35,677 bases of DNA from Planctomycetota bacterium (GTDB lineage Bacteria > Planctomycetota > Planctomycetia > Gemmatales > Gemmataceae): positions 1 to 35,677 of the forward strand of contig JAIOPV010000269.1 of NCBI GenBank assembly GCA_021413735.1, read 5' to 3'. The position numbers were made by a program, and so were the translations under genes. Below the pieces are notes generated by a model that was not told where the DNA came from, searched no databases, and was given only the letters and a program-made list of their open reading frames with translations. Below, piece by piece: positions 24,795 to 34,167 of this stretch; position 1 is the stretch's first letter, and every line of letters begins with the position of its first letter.

Positions 24795-25370
24795 ATGGAC
24801 GAATCGCAACAATTCCCGCGTTTGATGGAGGGTCTGAGAGCCGGTGAGCTGTGGGCCGCAGAGGAGTTGTGCCGCGTGTATGGCCCCTTTCTTCGAGCAG
24901 CCGTTCGACGACAACTGCACCCTGAACTGCGAGCACGCTTCGACTCGCTCGACTTCGTGCAGGATCTTTGGGTCTCCTTTCTCGCGATCCCTCGGGATCG
25001 ATACAGTTTCGAGTCACCCAACACACTTCGACAGTTTCTGACGCAGATCGTGCTCAACAAGGTCGTGGATGTGTACCGCCAACGGTTTGGAAGCCAGAAG
25101 CACGACCTCAATCGTGAACTGCCCCTCGAAGAAAAGACTGAAGGTGCCTCTGGTCTTGAACCGGCTTCCTCGGACCCAACCCCGAGCCAACTCGCTGTGG
25201 CCGCGGAGGAATGGGAACGGATTCTGAATCGATTTCCGTCTGGTCACCGAGCAGTCTTGATTCGCCTTCGAGAGGGGCACGGGTACGAAGACATCGCACG
25301 GATGACGGGCATTAGCCAAAGCACCATCAAGAGGATTGTCCGTCGGCTGAAAGAAGTGTCCGGGCGCTAA
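24795..25370 (+). CDS. ECF-family RNA polymerase sigma factor
   Basis: A 191-residue ECF sigma factor of planctomycete type. Region 2 is visible in LRARFDSLDFVQDLWVSFL ... RQFLTQIVLNKVVDVYRQRFG, and region 4 in LNRFPSGHRAVLIRLREGHGYEDIARMTGISQSTIKRIVRRLKE, a helix-turn-helix for the -35 element. It directs RNA polymerase to a set of promoters in response to an unknown signal. No anti-sigma gene is adjacent. The next genes on the same strand, the cytochrome operon, begin 342 bp later and could be a target. An in-frame ATG is well placed after GGAGCG. Confidence 0.88.
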   Translation: MDESQQFPRLMEGLRAGELWAAEELCRVYGPFLRAAVRRQLHPELRARFDSLDFVQDLWVSFLAIPRDRYSFESPNTLRQFLTQIVLNKVVDVYRQRFGSQKHDLNRELPLEEKTEGASGLEPASSDPTPSQLAVAAEEWERILNRFPSGHRAVLIRLREGHGYEDIARMTGISQSTIKRIVRRLKEVSGR

Positions 25371-25712
25371 GTTGAGGAAGCATCTCCAATTGACTTACCG
25401 AGGGTGTCAGATTCGGTTCAACCAGTAAGCCTTCCACACGCAACTTCTTGGTGTGTCTCGGTTTCCGGTCATCGCGAGCAAGTTATCACTCCTTTCGACA
25501 CATCCTCCTCCCAGCACAATTGTAACGAATGTCGCTTTTCGTGACCCATTTTGTCGCGTCATTTCGATTCTCAATCTAAGCGGTTGTTTTTGGTTCGTAT
25601 CGGGTTGAACCACCTTTCGACGCACAACATCCACTCGTGGTGCCCGCCGTCACCTCGGAGTGAGTGACCGCAGGAACCACGCAACTACTCCGTCCACACA
25701 GGAGCCACAGCT
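25371..25712. other. Non-coding gap before the cytochrome operon
   Basis: No gene seen in 342 bp. A 9-bp word GGTTCAACC (25415-25423) recurs inverted as GGTTGAACC (25603-25611), and TGGTTC/GAACCA forms a small dyad at 25591-25612. The operon promoter must lie here but no clear boxes were found. AGGAG precedes the ATG at 25713. Confidence 0.4.
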
Positions 25713-28700
25713 ATGACCAGGAGGCTTTGGGTCCGACCGGCCGCTTTATTGATCCTGCTCACTGCCTTCGTTGGCGGCATCGCGTTCGCCTATTGCGACC
25801 GATTCGCTGTCCCCCCGGACGAGGCGCTTGCCCGGACGAGAATTGAGAACGGGGGATATGTCGCGAACAACGAGAATGTCTCCCTGGGTTCCGGAGCCTC
25901 ACCTGGGAAGTGGGAAGCTGCCGCAAAACAACTCTACCTACCCGCGTCCCTCGATTATTTCGAGGAGATGGACGTGATCGGCACCACTGCCGAGCTTGGG
26001 GCGAAGCCCATCAAGATGAACGAGAAGCAGATCATCGGGCGCAATGCCTGGGTGTTGTGGGCGGCGGGGAACGAGGCGTGGTGGGATTGGGTTGCCCGGA
26101 ACGGATACGGCACCATCGACCTCCTTCGTCTCGTCGATCACCTCGGCCGCGAGACCCGATTCGAGCGGACGGGCACAGTCAACGAGCCCGGTACTCGCGA
26201 GCCGACCGACGAGGAGACCGGGGAGTCACATGGTGTGCGGTACGCTCGCCCTGTCACACCGGAACAGAAGACAAAGGATGGGAAGGTCCACGTCGAACAC
26301 CGAACCGACAAGGGAAGTGATTGGCACCCTGCGGACTACAAGGTTTACGGTTACCCGAGTGGCGTTGTCGGCCTCAGGCTGTTCAAGAATCCGGAGTTCA
26401 CCGCAGCGGCGGCGAAGCGATGGAATCCACAACTTTACTACGACGACTCGCCTGCGGGCCGCAGTTACGCGGCACGCCCAGACACCATCCGGCCGTTTCG
26501 GGTCGGGATGAGTTGCGGGTTCTGCCACATCTCGCCGCACCCACTCAATCCGCCAGCAGATAAAGAGTTCCCGGAGTGGGCAAACCTGTCGAACAATATC
26601 GGGAACCAATTCCTGCGCGTTCGGGCGGTGTTCGGCAATCGGCTCACTCCAGACAACTACCTGTATCACGTCTTCGATTCACAACTGCCGGGTGCGGTCG
26701 ATACTTCCGCCTATCCATCTGACAACATCAGCAACCCGAACACGATCAACTCCTTCTTCGGGCTTCGTGGGCGTCTTGATCGTGCCGAACGGACCCCGAC
26801 CGAAAAGCTGAGTCTGGACACATTCAACTACATCTTCAAGTACGAGAACGAGAACAACAAGAAGTTCGAGAACCCGCACCATGTCCCCCGTGTTCTCCTC
26901 GACGGATCGGACAGTGTCGGTGCTCAGATTGCATTGTCGCGGGTGTATCTGAACATTGGCACGCACCACCAGCAGTGGATTCGTGTCCAGAACCCGCTTC
27001 TCGGGTTCCGCAAACAGCAACCATTCAAGCTCAACGATGTGGCCGAGAATTCGCTCTACTGGCACGCGACGCTGCTCCGCGTCAAGCCGATGATTGAGTT
27101 CTTCAAGGTCTCGACCGATCCGATGCGACTGAAGGACGCAAAAGTCTCCGAGAAAACCCCCACACTCCTCAAGGACGAACTCCGGGGCACTGGGTTGCCA
27201 TGGTACACCTTGCCCAAGAAGGAAGAGCCGAAGCCTGCCGATCCGAAGTCGGACCCAAAGAAGGAAGTGCCGGCTCCGCCAGCGCCCGAGAAGGATCCAC
27301 CGATCGTCGGCGGTGCTGGAGATTACGCGGTTGGTCGCGCGGCCTTCGCAAAGGGGTGCGTCGCATGCCATTCCAGCGTTCAGCCCGGCGATGTCGCCGA
27401 TCTTGAGGCCGATCTCCCCGATGTCCAACTCCCCCGGCCGAAGGGACTCGCGGATCGGTTCGTGAAGAAAAACGAGAAGGGGCAGCCCATCAACAACAAG
27501 GGCGAAGTCATCGCCGAAAAAGGTGGCGAACCGATCCCGGTCGAGTGGAAGGTCGAGGAGTTGTCGGCTGAGGACAGGACCGAGTTGGCCCTCGCCCGTC
27601 GGAGCCTCCGGCTGACAGCCGACGACCGGATGCAACTCACCCGCGGGAACGGAACCTTGCCGCCGGGGTACGCCCTCTGGGGGCAGCAGGCCGTGAACCG
27701 TCGCATGTTCTGGGAACGCACCGTTACCGAAGACGGGCGTCCCGTTGTCGTCCACAATTTCCTGTCGATCGACGAGCGAATTCCAGTCACGGTCACACGG
27801 ACGAATTCCGCCCGCGCCGCGGCAACGAACGCGTTGCACGGGAACGTGTGGGAAGATTTCGCATCCGAGACCTTCAAGGAACTCGCCCCCGTCGGGCCGA
27901 TCCAATACCGCGACCCGTTCTCCGGGGCGCAGAAGACGTACTCCCCGCCGGGCGGGGGCCCCGGGTACTACCGCGTCCCGACGCTCATCAGCATCTGGGC
28001 GACGGCACCGTTCCTCCACAACAACGCGCTGGGCACGTTCAACAACGATCCATCGGTGAAGGGCCGACTTGAGTCTTTCGATGACTCAATCAGTCGGTTG
28101 CTCTGGCCGGAGCGTCGGCGGATGCCGAGCAAGCAACACTATTGGGACGGAACGAACCCGAGTCGGAAAGTCGATGACGCATGGTATCCCGGGCGTGAGT
28201 CAGACAAAGCGACCAACGAGAAGATGTCGGCCGACCAGCGAGACGCCGACAGCGGGTGGATCTGGCGGACGACGGAGGAAAGTTGGCTGCGGTTTGATGG
28301 CCCACACGTCCCTCAATTGGTCGGCGGCATTCTGAACGTGTCGGAGTTCTGGCGGCACATCCTCCCTTGGCTGCCGGCGCTCGCATTCCTCATCCTCGGG
28401 TTCTTCCTGTTGGCAAGCGAATCCACGATCCGGTTCCGAGAGCGTTACTTCGGCTGGCTATGGTGGCTGCTCGCCCCTGTGTGGTGGGTGCTGGCCGCAG
28501 GTGGGCTCGTTGGAGGCGTTCTCGTTGGCATCCTGGTGTACGACTTCTGGCCGATGGTGAAACTTCTCGACATTGGGACGATGCACTCAATCTGGGGGCT
28601 TCGTTGGATGGCGGTCGTCCTGCCAGTCGTGCTGTTCGCCTCGCTCACCATCTTGTTCAGCCTCTATCGGATTCGGGATGTGGCCTTCCGTCGCCGACTC

Positions 28701-29108
28701 GGCCGATACGCGGGGGTCACCTGCCTCGTGTTCGCTGCGATTTCCGCGATTGGCGTTGGTCGATTCCTCGCTGGTTATGGGGCGGGAGTGAAGCTCGGCC
28801 CCATCCCCGAGGGAACCCCGATCAACACCATCGCGAGTTTCGACCCGAGTGCCACGCGAGAACAAAAACTGGCCGCGCTGGACGCCCTGACCACGTTCTT
28901 CCTCAAGTACCAGAAAGTCGGGCCAAAGGAGTCGGCGGGAGACAAAGAGAAACGCCGGCTCGAGTTCGAGGCGACTGTCGGTCCGAAACTGCTCGACGCA
29001 AGCAAGTGCCCCGATTACGTCACCGACCGTGGGCATGACTACGAGTTTATGCGTCGCCTTTCGGATGAGGAAAAGCGGGAGTTGATCGCGCTCCTGAAGA
29101 CCTTCTGA
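25713..29108 (+). CDS. Di-heme RoxA-like c-type cytochrome with membrane insert
   Basis: A 1131-residue exported cytochrome. It has an N-terminal signal/anchor (residues 8-26) and two covalent heme sites, CGFCH (268-272) and CVACH (549-553). VPTLISIWATAPFLHNNALGTF matches the segment found in RoxA/MauG-like di-heme proteins, and the C-terminus YVTDRGHDYEF ... LSDEEKRELIALLKTF is the family's closing helix. Between them lie about four membrane helices (about 882-905, 916-945, 964-988, 1001-1025), an uncommon insertion. A Lys/Pro/Glu linker (about 500-530) separates the heme regions. It may accept electrons from the GMC oxidoreductase encoded next (44-bp gap); oxygenase activity as in RoxA is possible but unproven. 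Confidence 0.78.
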   Translation: MTRRLWVRPAALLILLTAFVGGIAFAYCDRFAVPPDEALARTRIENGGYVANNENVSLGSGASPGKWEAAAKQLYLPASLDYFEEMDVIGTTAELGAKPIKMNEKQIIGRNAWVLWAAGNEAWWDWVARNGYGTIDLLRLVDHLGRETRFERTGTVNEPGTREPTDEETGESHGVRYARPVTPEQKTKDGKVHVEHRTDKGSDWHPADYKVYGYPSGVVGLRLFKNPEFTAAAAKRWNPQLYYDDSPAGRSYAARPDTIRPFRVGMSCGFCHISPHPLNPPADKEFPEWANLSNNIGNQFLRVRAVFGNRLTPDNYLYHVFDSQLPGAVDTSAYPSDNISNPNTINSFFGLRGRLDRAERTPTEKLSLDTFNYIFKYENENNKKFENPHHVPRVLLDGSDSVGAQIALSRVYLNIGTHHQQWIRVQNPLLGFRKQQPFKLNDVAENSLYWHATLLRVKPMIEFFKVSTDPMRLKDAKVSEKTPTLLKDELRGTGLPWYTLPKKEEPKPADPKSDPKKEVPAPPAPEKDPPIVGGAGDYAVGRAAFAKGCVACHSSVQPGDVADLEADLPDVQLPRPKGLADRFVKKNEKGQPINNKGEVIAEKGGEPIPVEWKVEELSAEDRTELALARRSLRLTADDRMQLTRGNGTLPPGYALWGQQAVNRRMFWERTVTEDGRPVVVHNFLSIDERIPVTVTRTNSARAAATNALHGNVWEDFASETFKELAPVGPIQYRDPFSGAQKTYSPPGGGPGYYRVPTLISIWATAPFLHNNALGTFNNDPSVKGRLESFDDSISRLLWPERRRMPSKQHYWDGTNPSRKVDDAWYPGRESDKATNEKMSADQRDADSGWIWRTTEESWLRFDGPHVPQLVGGILNVSEFWRHILPWLPALAFLILGFFLLASESTIRFRERYFGWLWWLLAPVWWVLAAGGLVGGVLVGILVYDFWPMVKLLDIGTMHSIWGLRWMAVVLPVVLFASLTILFSLYRIRDVAFRRRLGRYAGVTCLVFAAISAIGVGRFLAGYGAGVKLGPIPEGTPINTIASFDPSATREQKLAALDALTTFFLKYQKVGPKESAGDKEKRRLEFEATVGPKLLDASKCPDYVTDRGHDYEFMRRLSDEEKRELIALLKTF

Positions 29109-29152
29109 TGCCGCGAACACCGCTTCGCCCAACGCCTCACTGAGACCGCATC

Positions 29153-31468
29153 ATGAACGAAATCCCCGAAGCCTGGACCCGTCCGGAGACGACCCCGATC
29201 GACTTCATTGTCGTCGGGGCAGGTGCGGGTGGCGCGCCCCTGGCGGCCAGACTTGCCGAGCGCGGGTTCACCGTTCTCGTCGCCGAGATGGGTCCAAAGA
29301 AGCCTGACCCAGTGGAGGGAACCGCGACGTTCCGTGTTGGGGACAAAGACATCAAGATTGAGAACACGGAGGTTCCGCTCCTTCATGGCGAGACGACGGA
29401 GGATACGCGGCACTCACTGCGATTCTTCGTCCAGCACTTCCCGGAAGAACAGGGCCCCAGTCAAGATCCCCTTCGAAACGAACTTCTCCAGGAGTCAAGA
29501 GTCCCACCGATTTCGCCGGACGAGCATGGAATTTTCTACCCGCGAGCACAGGGGGTCGGAGGCTGCACGATTCACAACGCCATGATCACGGTCGCCGGAC
29601 CATCCGAGGATTGGGATCAAATCGCTGAGGCGACCAGCGACGCCAGCTGGCGGGGGGAGCGGATGCGGGCGTACTTCGAGCGGCTCGAACGATGTCACTA
29701 CAACCGCCCTTCGCTCTTCGGCCGTGTTCGCAAGTTCTTTGGATTGCAAACCGGCTGGGAGAACGACCGCCACGGCACGCGTGGCTGGCTCGGCACATCT
29801 CTCGCGGATCTTGGCATTTTGTTGCGTGATCGGGAGCTTCTGCGAGTTGTCCTTGGGGCCGCCGGTGGGAGCCTCAGTTCGGGCGTCGAGCAACTCGGCG
29901 ACCTTCTGCACACGGCCTTCACGGGGCGTACTTTCGCCCACCTCGACCCAAACCACTGGCAGACGATGCGGCAGGGAGGGGAAGGGCTTGCTCGCATTCC
30001 GTGCGCGATCACGGAGAAGGGCGAGCGTTCCGACCCGCGGAAGCGCCTTCTCGACGTGGCGGCGGACGAGAAGCACGGCCGACGATTGCTCCTTCTCACC
30101 GGAGTGTTCGTCACCGAAATCGTGTTCGACGGTCTTGGTGGCACCGAACCGCGCGCGATCGGCATCTGTTGCCTTGACCGCGAAAATGTCTATGAGGCCG
30201 ACCCGAATTCCACACCCGCTAACAGAACCGGATTGGAAGCTGCCGAACGGACGGTGTACTGTCGGCGGGAAGTAATCCTGTGCGGCGGGTCATTCAACAC
30301 GCCGCAACTGCTCATGCTCTCAGGCATCGGGCCGAAAGAACACCTCGCGAAATACGACATCCCCTGCCGACTCGAATTGCCTGGTGTGGGAAGGAACCTC
30401 CAGGATCGCTACGAAGTGCCAGTCGTCGCGAAGGTGAGGGGGGCGTTCCACAGCCTCGCCGGACTGGCGACCACGTCCTGCAGTCCAGCCGCCCAAAGCG
30501 ATCCGCATCTCCAACAGTGGATCCAGAACGCAGGGAAACTGGCAGCCAAGCGTGGACTCTACGCAACCAACGGCGGGCTTGTCGGAATTTTCAAGCGATC
30601 CTCCCAGGAGGACGCGATCCCCGACCTGTTCATCTTCGCTCTCGCGGGCAACTTTCGCGGTTACCACGTTGGGTACTCGAAGCCCGCAGCCTTCGCGGGG
30701 ATCGCAACGCCGAAGGAGGTCGCGGCTCAACTCACGCCGGAGCAACAAGCCCATCAGGACCGGACTGCCGCGGAGGCCGACAAGCAAACGTTCACCTGGA
30801 TCATTCTCAAGGCCCGCACGCGGCACAACGGCGGGTTTGTGGAACTGCGTTCGAAGAGCCCGTTCCAACGGCCGAAGATCAACTTCTGCTCGTTCCCAGG
30901 GGGCGTCGATGACCCAGACCTCAAGGCGCTCAGCGACGGAGTCGAGTTTGTCGAGAGCTTCCTGAAACGCGGCGAGGAAAAGGGTGTGGTGGCCAGCCAC
31001 GCCCTCCCCGGCAGTGAGGCGTTTGGGGGCAATCGTCGCGAATGGATCCGCAATGTTGCTTGGGGGCACCACGCCAGCGGCACCTGTCGGATCGGCGGCG
31101 ATGGTGACCGCGACGCTGTCCTCGACAGCCGGTTCCGCGTTCGTGGTGTGAAGGGACTGCGCGTGGTAGATGCTTCCGTGTTCCCACGCATCCCAGGGTT
31201 CTTCATCGTCACCAATGTTTACATGATCGCTGAGAAGGCAGCAGACGTGTTGACCGAGGATCACCCTCGTCGCCTTGCAGACATCCCGGAAGAGTGCCGA
31301 GCAGCTCTGAATCTTGATCCCCTTTATCCGTCCCGCGAGGAGTTCGAGGCCCGTCGCGTGTACCCGGCCGCGCTTGAGTCGGTCGAGGCTCGGTTGGTCG
31401 AACAACGGCGGATTACGGCCGGGCTCGTCCCACCCCCAACACACACACTGCCCCGAGAACAACAATGA
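29153..31468 (+). CDS. GMC-family FAD oxidoreductase
   Basis: A 771-residue flavoprotein of the glucose-methanol-choline family, longer than the usual 500-600. The dinucleotide fold FIVVGAGAGGAPLAARLAERG (about 18-38) binds FAD; YPRAQGVGGCTIHNAMI is the second FAD motif; EVILCGGSFNTPQLLMLSGIGPKEHL is GMC signature 2; and the active-site His is in WGHHASGTCRIGG (His639/640), followed by LRVVDASVFPRIPGFFIVTNVYMIAEKAAD. The family oxidises alcohols, including sugars, choline and sterols. No secretion signal is seen, so cell location is unclear. Its stop overlaps the patatin gene start by 4 bp (ATGA). Confidence 0.9.
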   Translation: MNEIPEAWTRPETTPIDFIVVGAGAGGAPLAARLAERGFTVLVAEMGPKKPDPVEGTATFRVGDKDIKIENTEVPLLHGETTEDTRHSLRFFVQHFPEEQGPSQDPLRNELLQESRVPPISPDEHGIFYPRAQGVGGCTIHNAMITVAGPSEDWDQIAEATSDASWRGERMRAYFERLERCHYNRPSLFGRVRKFFGLQTGWENDRHGTRGWLGTSLADLGILLRDRELLRVVLGAAGGSLSSGVEQLGDLLHTAFTGRTFAHLDPNHWQTMRQGGEGLARIPCAITEKGERSDPRKRLLDVAADEKHGRRLLLLTGVFVTEIVFDGLGGTEPRAIGICCLDRENVYEADPNSTPANRTGLEAAERTVYCRREVILCGGSFNTPQLLMLSGIGPKEHLAKYDIPCRLELPGVGRNLQDRYEVPVVAKVRGAFHSLAGLATTSCSPAAQSDPHLQQWIQNAGKLAAKRGLYATNGGLVGIFKRSSQEDAIPDLFIFALAGNFRGYHVGYSKPAAFAGIATPKEVAAQLTPEQQAHQDRTAAEADKQTFTWIILKARTRHNGGFVELRSKSPFQRPKINFCSFPGGVDDPDLKALSDGVEFVESFLKRGEEKGVVASHALPGSEAFGGNRREWIRNVAWGHHASGTCRIGGDGDRDAVLDSRFRVRGVKGLRVVDASVFPRIPGFFIVTNVYMIAEKAADVLTEDHPRRLADIPEECRAALNLDPLYPSREEFEARRVYPAALESVEARLVEQRRITAGLVPPPTHTLPREQQ

Positions 31469-34167
31469 GCGGCAAACCGAAACCACCGGTCCCGTGGTTG
31501 CTGCAACTCGGGCCGATCGGCACCAAGTCGGCGACACCGGAAGTCAAGGATCCACCATCTCACCCCGTGGGCACCGGCGGTGGAGCTCAGGGGGGCGTTC
31601 GCCCTTCCGTCGCCGATTCCACGGCGACCAACACACGGCCCGGAACGTCGTCGCCTGCCCCGCCCGGCCTCCCGACAGACACACTTGGGTTGGCTCTGTC
31701 CGGAGGCGGCATTCGCAGTGCTGCGTTCTGCCTCGGAATCCTTCAATCGCTTGCTCGGTCTGGGTGGCTGCGGAGCGTGGACTTTCTCTCCACCGTCTCC
31801 GGGGGCGGGTACGTCGGCGCGTTCCTCGGCCGATTCTTCGATCTCTGTGCCAAGCCGAACGGTCTTACCGGAGCAATCCCAAACCGAACCCCTGGAGCGG
31901 CGCAAGATCGGGTGGCGAAAGCTCTCGGCGACTCGCGTTCCGCCCCTATCGGGTGGCTTCGGCGGAACGCGAACTACCTCTCTCCAAGCGGGTTGGGTGA
32001 GACCGCGGCGAACCTCGCTGGTTTCTGGCGGAACCTGCTCTCGATCTATTTTGTGCTCGCGTTCTTCCTCTTCGTCTTATTCGGCGTGCTGAACGCTGTC
32101 GGGTACGGCGGTCTCATTGCTGGCCCAGGATCGCTGTCGCGATCCGTCATCGACTCGCTTACGCCAGTGACGACAGAAATGGGGTATTGGACTGGACCGT
32201 GGGCAGGACTTGGAGAAATCACCGTCTGGCTCGCGGTCTTGCCGCTGATGGTGGCGTATTGGGTGGTCTCGCAGGATCTGCCGGAGGCGTACCTCGTCCC
32301 CGTTTTGGCAATCGCGGCGATTCTGTCTGGTGCTCTGCTTGTTGCGACGGCCAGTCCGTTGGGGATCGTCAGCTTCGCGCTTGCCGTAGTCTGGTCGATC
32401 CTCGCGTGGGCAGTGGTCCGCGGAATGGAGGGACACCGTGACCCGTTCAACCCTGCTCGCCTCCAACTCGCCCGGAACCTCTTAACTCGGTGGCTGGCGT
32501 TTTGGCTCGTTGCGGCCCTCGTCCTCCTCGGCTTCGCGGCGTTGGATGGTCTGGGCCGATGGCTGGTTGGGTTGATGATGAAAGGGGGCCTCACCCGCGG
32601 GACCATCACCCGCTGGCTCGTGTCCGCCGCGACGGGGGTGTTCGGAGTGGCAATGACACTGCGGATGGCAGCGAGACTCCTCCTCGGCAGCGGGGCATCG
32701 GCGTTGTCTCGGGTTTCGTTCCCGTACCTCCGAGCCACCGCCGTCCTTTTCCTCGCGGCAGTCCCACCACTGGTCGCAGTGTCTTTCGCCAGCCACATCG
32801 CGTACGAGAACGGCGACGCCTACGTCCAGGGTTTGGCCTTCACTGCGATTGCCTTGGTCGTCAGCCTCCTGTTGGGTTTGGCGGAGTGTGTCCCGTTCAT
32901 CAACCGGTCAGGACCACTGGCCATCTACGCTGCTCGTCTCGCGCGCGCGTTCTTCGGTGCGGTCAATCCCGAGCGGCGGACGCACCCCGAGGGCCGCAAC
33001 GTCGCCCATGTCGTCCCAGGGGATGACGTGCCGTTTGCGGAGTACGCACCGCACTCTGCTGGCGGCCCGCTCCACCTGATCAACTGCGCCGTGAACGAGA
33101 CCGTGGACGTCGCGTCCCAGCGCGGATTGCGTGACCGGCAGGCCGAGAACATGGCGGTCGGCCCTGCAGGGGTGAGCGTTGCCCAAAAGTGGCATGGGGT
33201 GTGGGCCGTCGGTCCAAACGGGTTGCAGGCCCTTGAGCCGCTCGCGCCGGACGGCGAACCGCACCCCTTCCTCGCCGAGGCTGGTGGTCCGGTCGAGGTG
33301 GAGTCGCTCAACCTCCGTGAGTGGGTCGGGATTTCCGGCGCGGCACTTGACCCAGGGATGGGGCGAAGGACTGGGTTGGCCCGCGCACTTCTGCTCACAC
33401 TCGCCAACCTGCGCCTCGGCTACTGGTGGAACTCGGGGCTGGATGCGGATGGGCGTCGTCGTGTGCCGCTGCGACGCGGGCTGGCGCGAACACTGGGCCA
33501 ACTCCTCTCCTCGTTCTTCCAGACCCAGACGCTGTTGCTGGCGGAACTGACCGGGCGGTTTGCCGGGCCGTGGGAACGCTACTGGCACCTTTCCGACGGC
33601 GGGAACTTCGAGGTCACGGGTGCGTACGAGTTGCTCCGGAGGCGAGTTCCGTTCGTCATTGTGTGCGACGCTGGGCACGACCCGGACCACTTGGCGAATG
33701 ACTTCGCCACCCTTGTCCGCCTTGCTCGCATCGACCTCGGCGCGGAGTTCGAGGACGTTTGCGCCTCACCCACTCGTTCCGGAAGTCCAGCGGAGCGAGC
33801 TGCTGGCGTCGGGGTTCCATCAGAGGTCGCGGCTCGGTTGGGGTCACTCTCGGACCTTCTCGCCGCACCTGGATCACCGCAACGACACGCCGCTCTGTAC
33901 TTGGTCCGATACGCCGACGGAATACCGAACCCGGACAACGATCCGTGGCTCGCCCGAAAGTACACTTGGCTTCTCCACATCAAGGCCACATTGACTGGGG
34001 ACGAACCGGCGGACGTTCGGAACTACGCGGCACTCAACCCGGACTTTCCGAACCAAACGACGCTCGACCAAGTCTTCGACGAGGCGCAGTGGGAAAGCTA
34101 CCGGCAGCTCGGGGATCACATCGGCGAGCAACTCTTCGTCAACACGACACAGGCGGGGGCATCATGA
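31465..34167 (+). CDS. Patatin-like phospholipase with central membrane domain
   Basis: A 900-residue protein. After a Pro-rich leader the patatin fold opens with LALSGGGIRSAAFCLGILQSLA (oxyanion GGGIRS, 80-85) and the nucleophile Ser112 in STVSGGGYVGAF. The partner Asp is far downstream in LSDGGNFEVTGAYELLRRR (Asp711). Residues about 191-480 hold roughly eight hydrophobic helices, so the catalytic halves flank a membrane domain; with an even helix count both would be on the same side. It probably hydrolyses acyl ester bonds of membrane lipids. It is translationally coupled at both ends (ATGA at 31465 and 34164). Confidence 0.82.
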   Translation: MSGKPKPPVPWLLQLGPIGTKSATPEVKDPPSHPVGTGGGAQGGVRPSVADSTATNTRPGTSSPAPPGLPTDTLGLALSGGGIRSAAFCLGILQSLARSGWLRSVDFLSTVSGGGYVGAFLGRFFDLCAKPNGLTGAIPNRTPGAAQDRVAKALGDSRSAPIGWLRRNANYLSPSGLGETAANLAGFWRNLLSIYFVLAFFLFVLFGVLNAVGYGGLIAGPGSLSRSVIDSLTPVTTEMGYWTGPWAGLGEITVWLAVLPLMVAYWVVSQDLPEAYLVPVLAIAAILSGALLVATASPLGIVSFALAVVWSILAWAVVRGMEGHRDPFNPARLQLARNLLTRWLAFWLVAALVLLGFAALDGLGRWLVGLMMKGGLTRGTITRWLVSAATGVFGVAMTLRMAARLLLGSGASALSRVSFPYLRATAVLFLAAVPPLVAVSFASHIAYENGDAYVQGLAFTAIALVVSLLLGLAECVPFINRSGPLAIYAARLARAFFGAVNPERRTHPEGRNVAHVVPGDDVPFAEYAPHSAGGPLHLINCAVNETVDVASQRGLRDRQAENMAVGPAGVSVAQKWHGVWAVGPNGLQALEPLAPDGEPHPFLAEAGGPVEVESLNLREWVGISGAALDPGMGRRTGLARALLLTLANLRLGYWWNSGLDADGRRRVPLRRGLARTLGQLLSSFFQTQTLLLAELTGRFAGPWERYWHLSDGGNFEVTGAYELLRRRVPFVIVCDAGHDPDHLANDFATLVRLARIDLGAEFEDVCASPTRSGSPAERAAGVGVPSEVAARLGSLSDLLAAPGSPQRHAALYLVRYADGIPNPDNDPWLARKYTWLLHIKATLTGDEPADVRNYAALNPDFPNQTTLDQVFDEAQWESYRQLGDHIGEQLFVNTTQAGAS

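Noticed and set aside
26679-28019. 446-residue open frame antisense to the cytochrome gene
   Set aside because: Covers the two heme regions of the real gene in reverse, has no recognisable domain, and is a codon-bias artefact.
30320-31537. 405-residue open frame antisense to the GMC oxidoreductase and patatin start
   Set aside because: Lies over the conserved GMC C-terminal motifs on the plus strand and has no family features.
33759-34163. 135-residue extension of the DUF4331-like protein
   Set aside because: It overlaps the patatin coding region, lacks a signal sequence, and the ATGA overlap start at 34164 gives a clean signal peptide.
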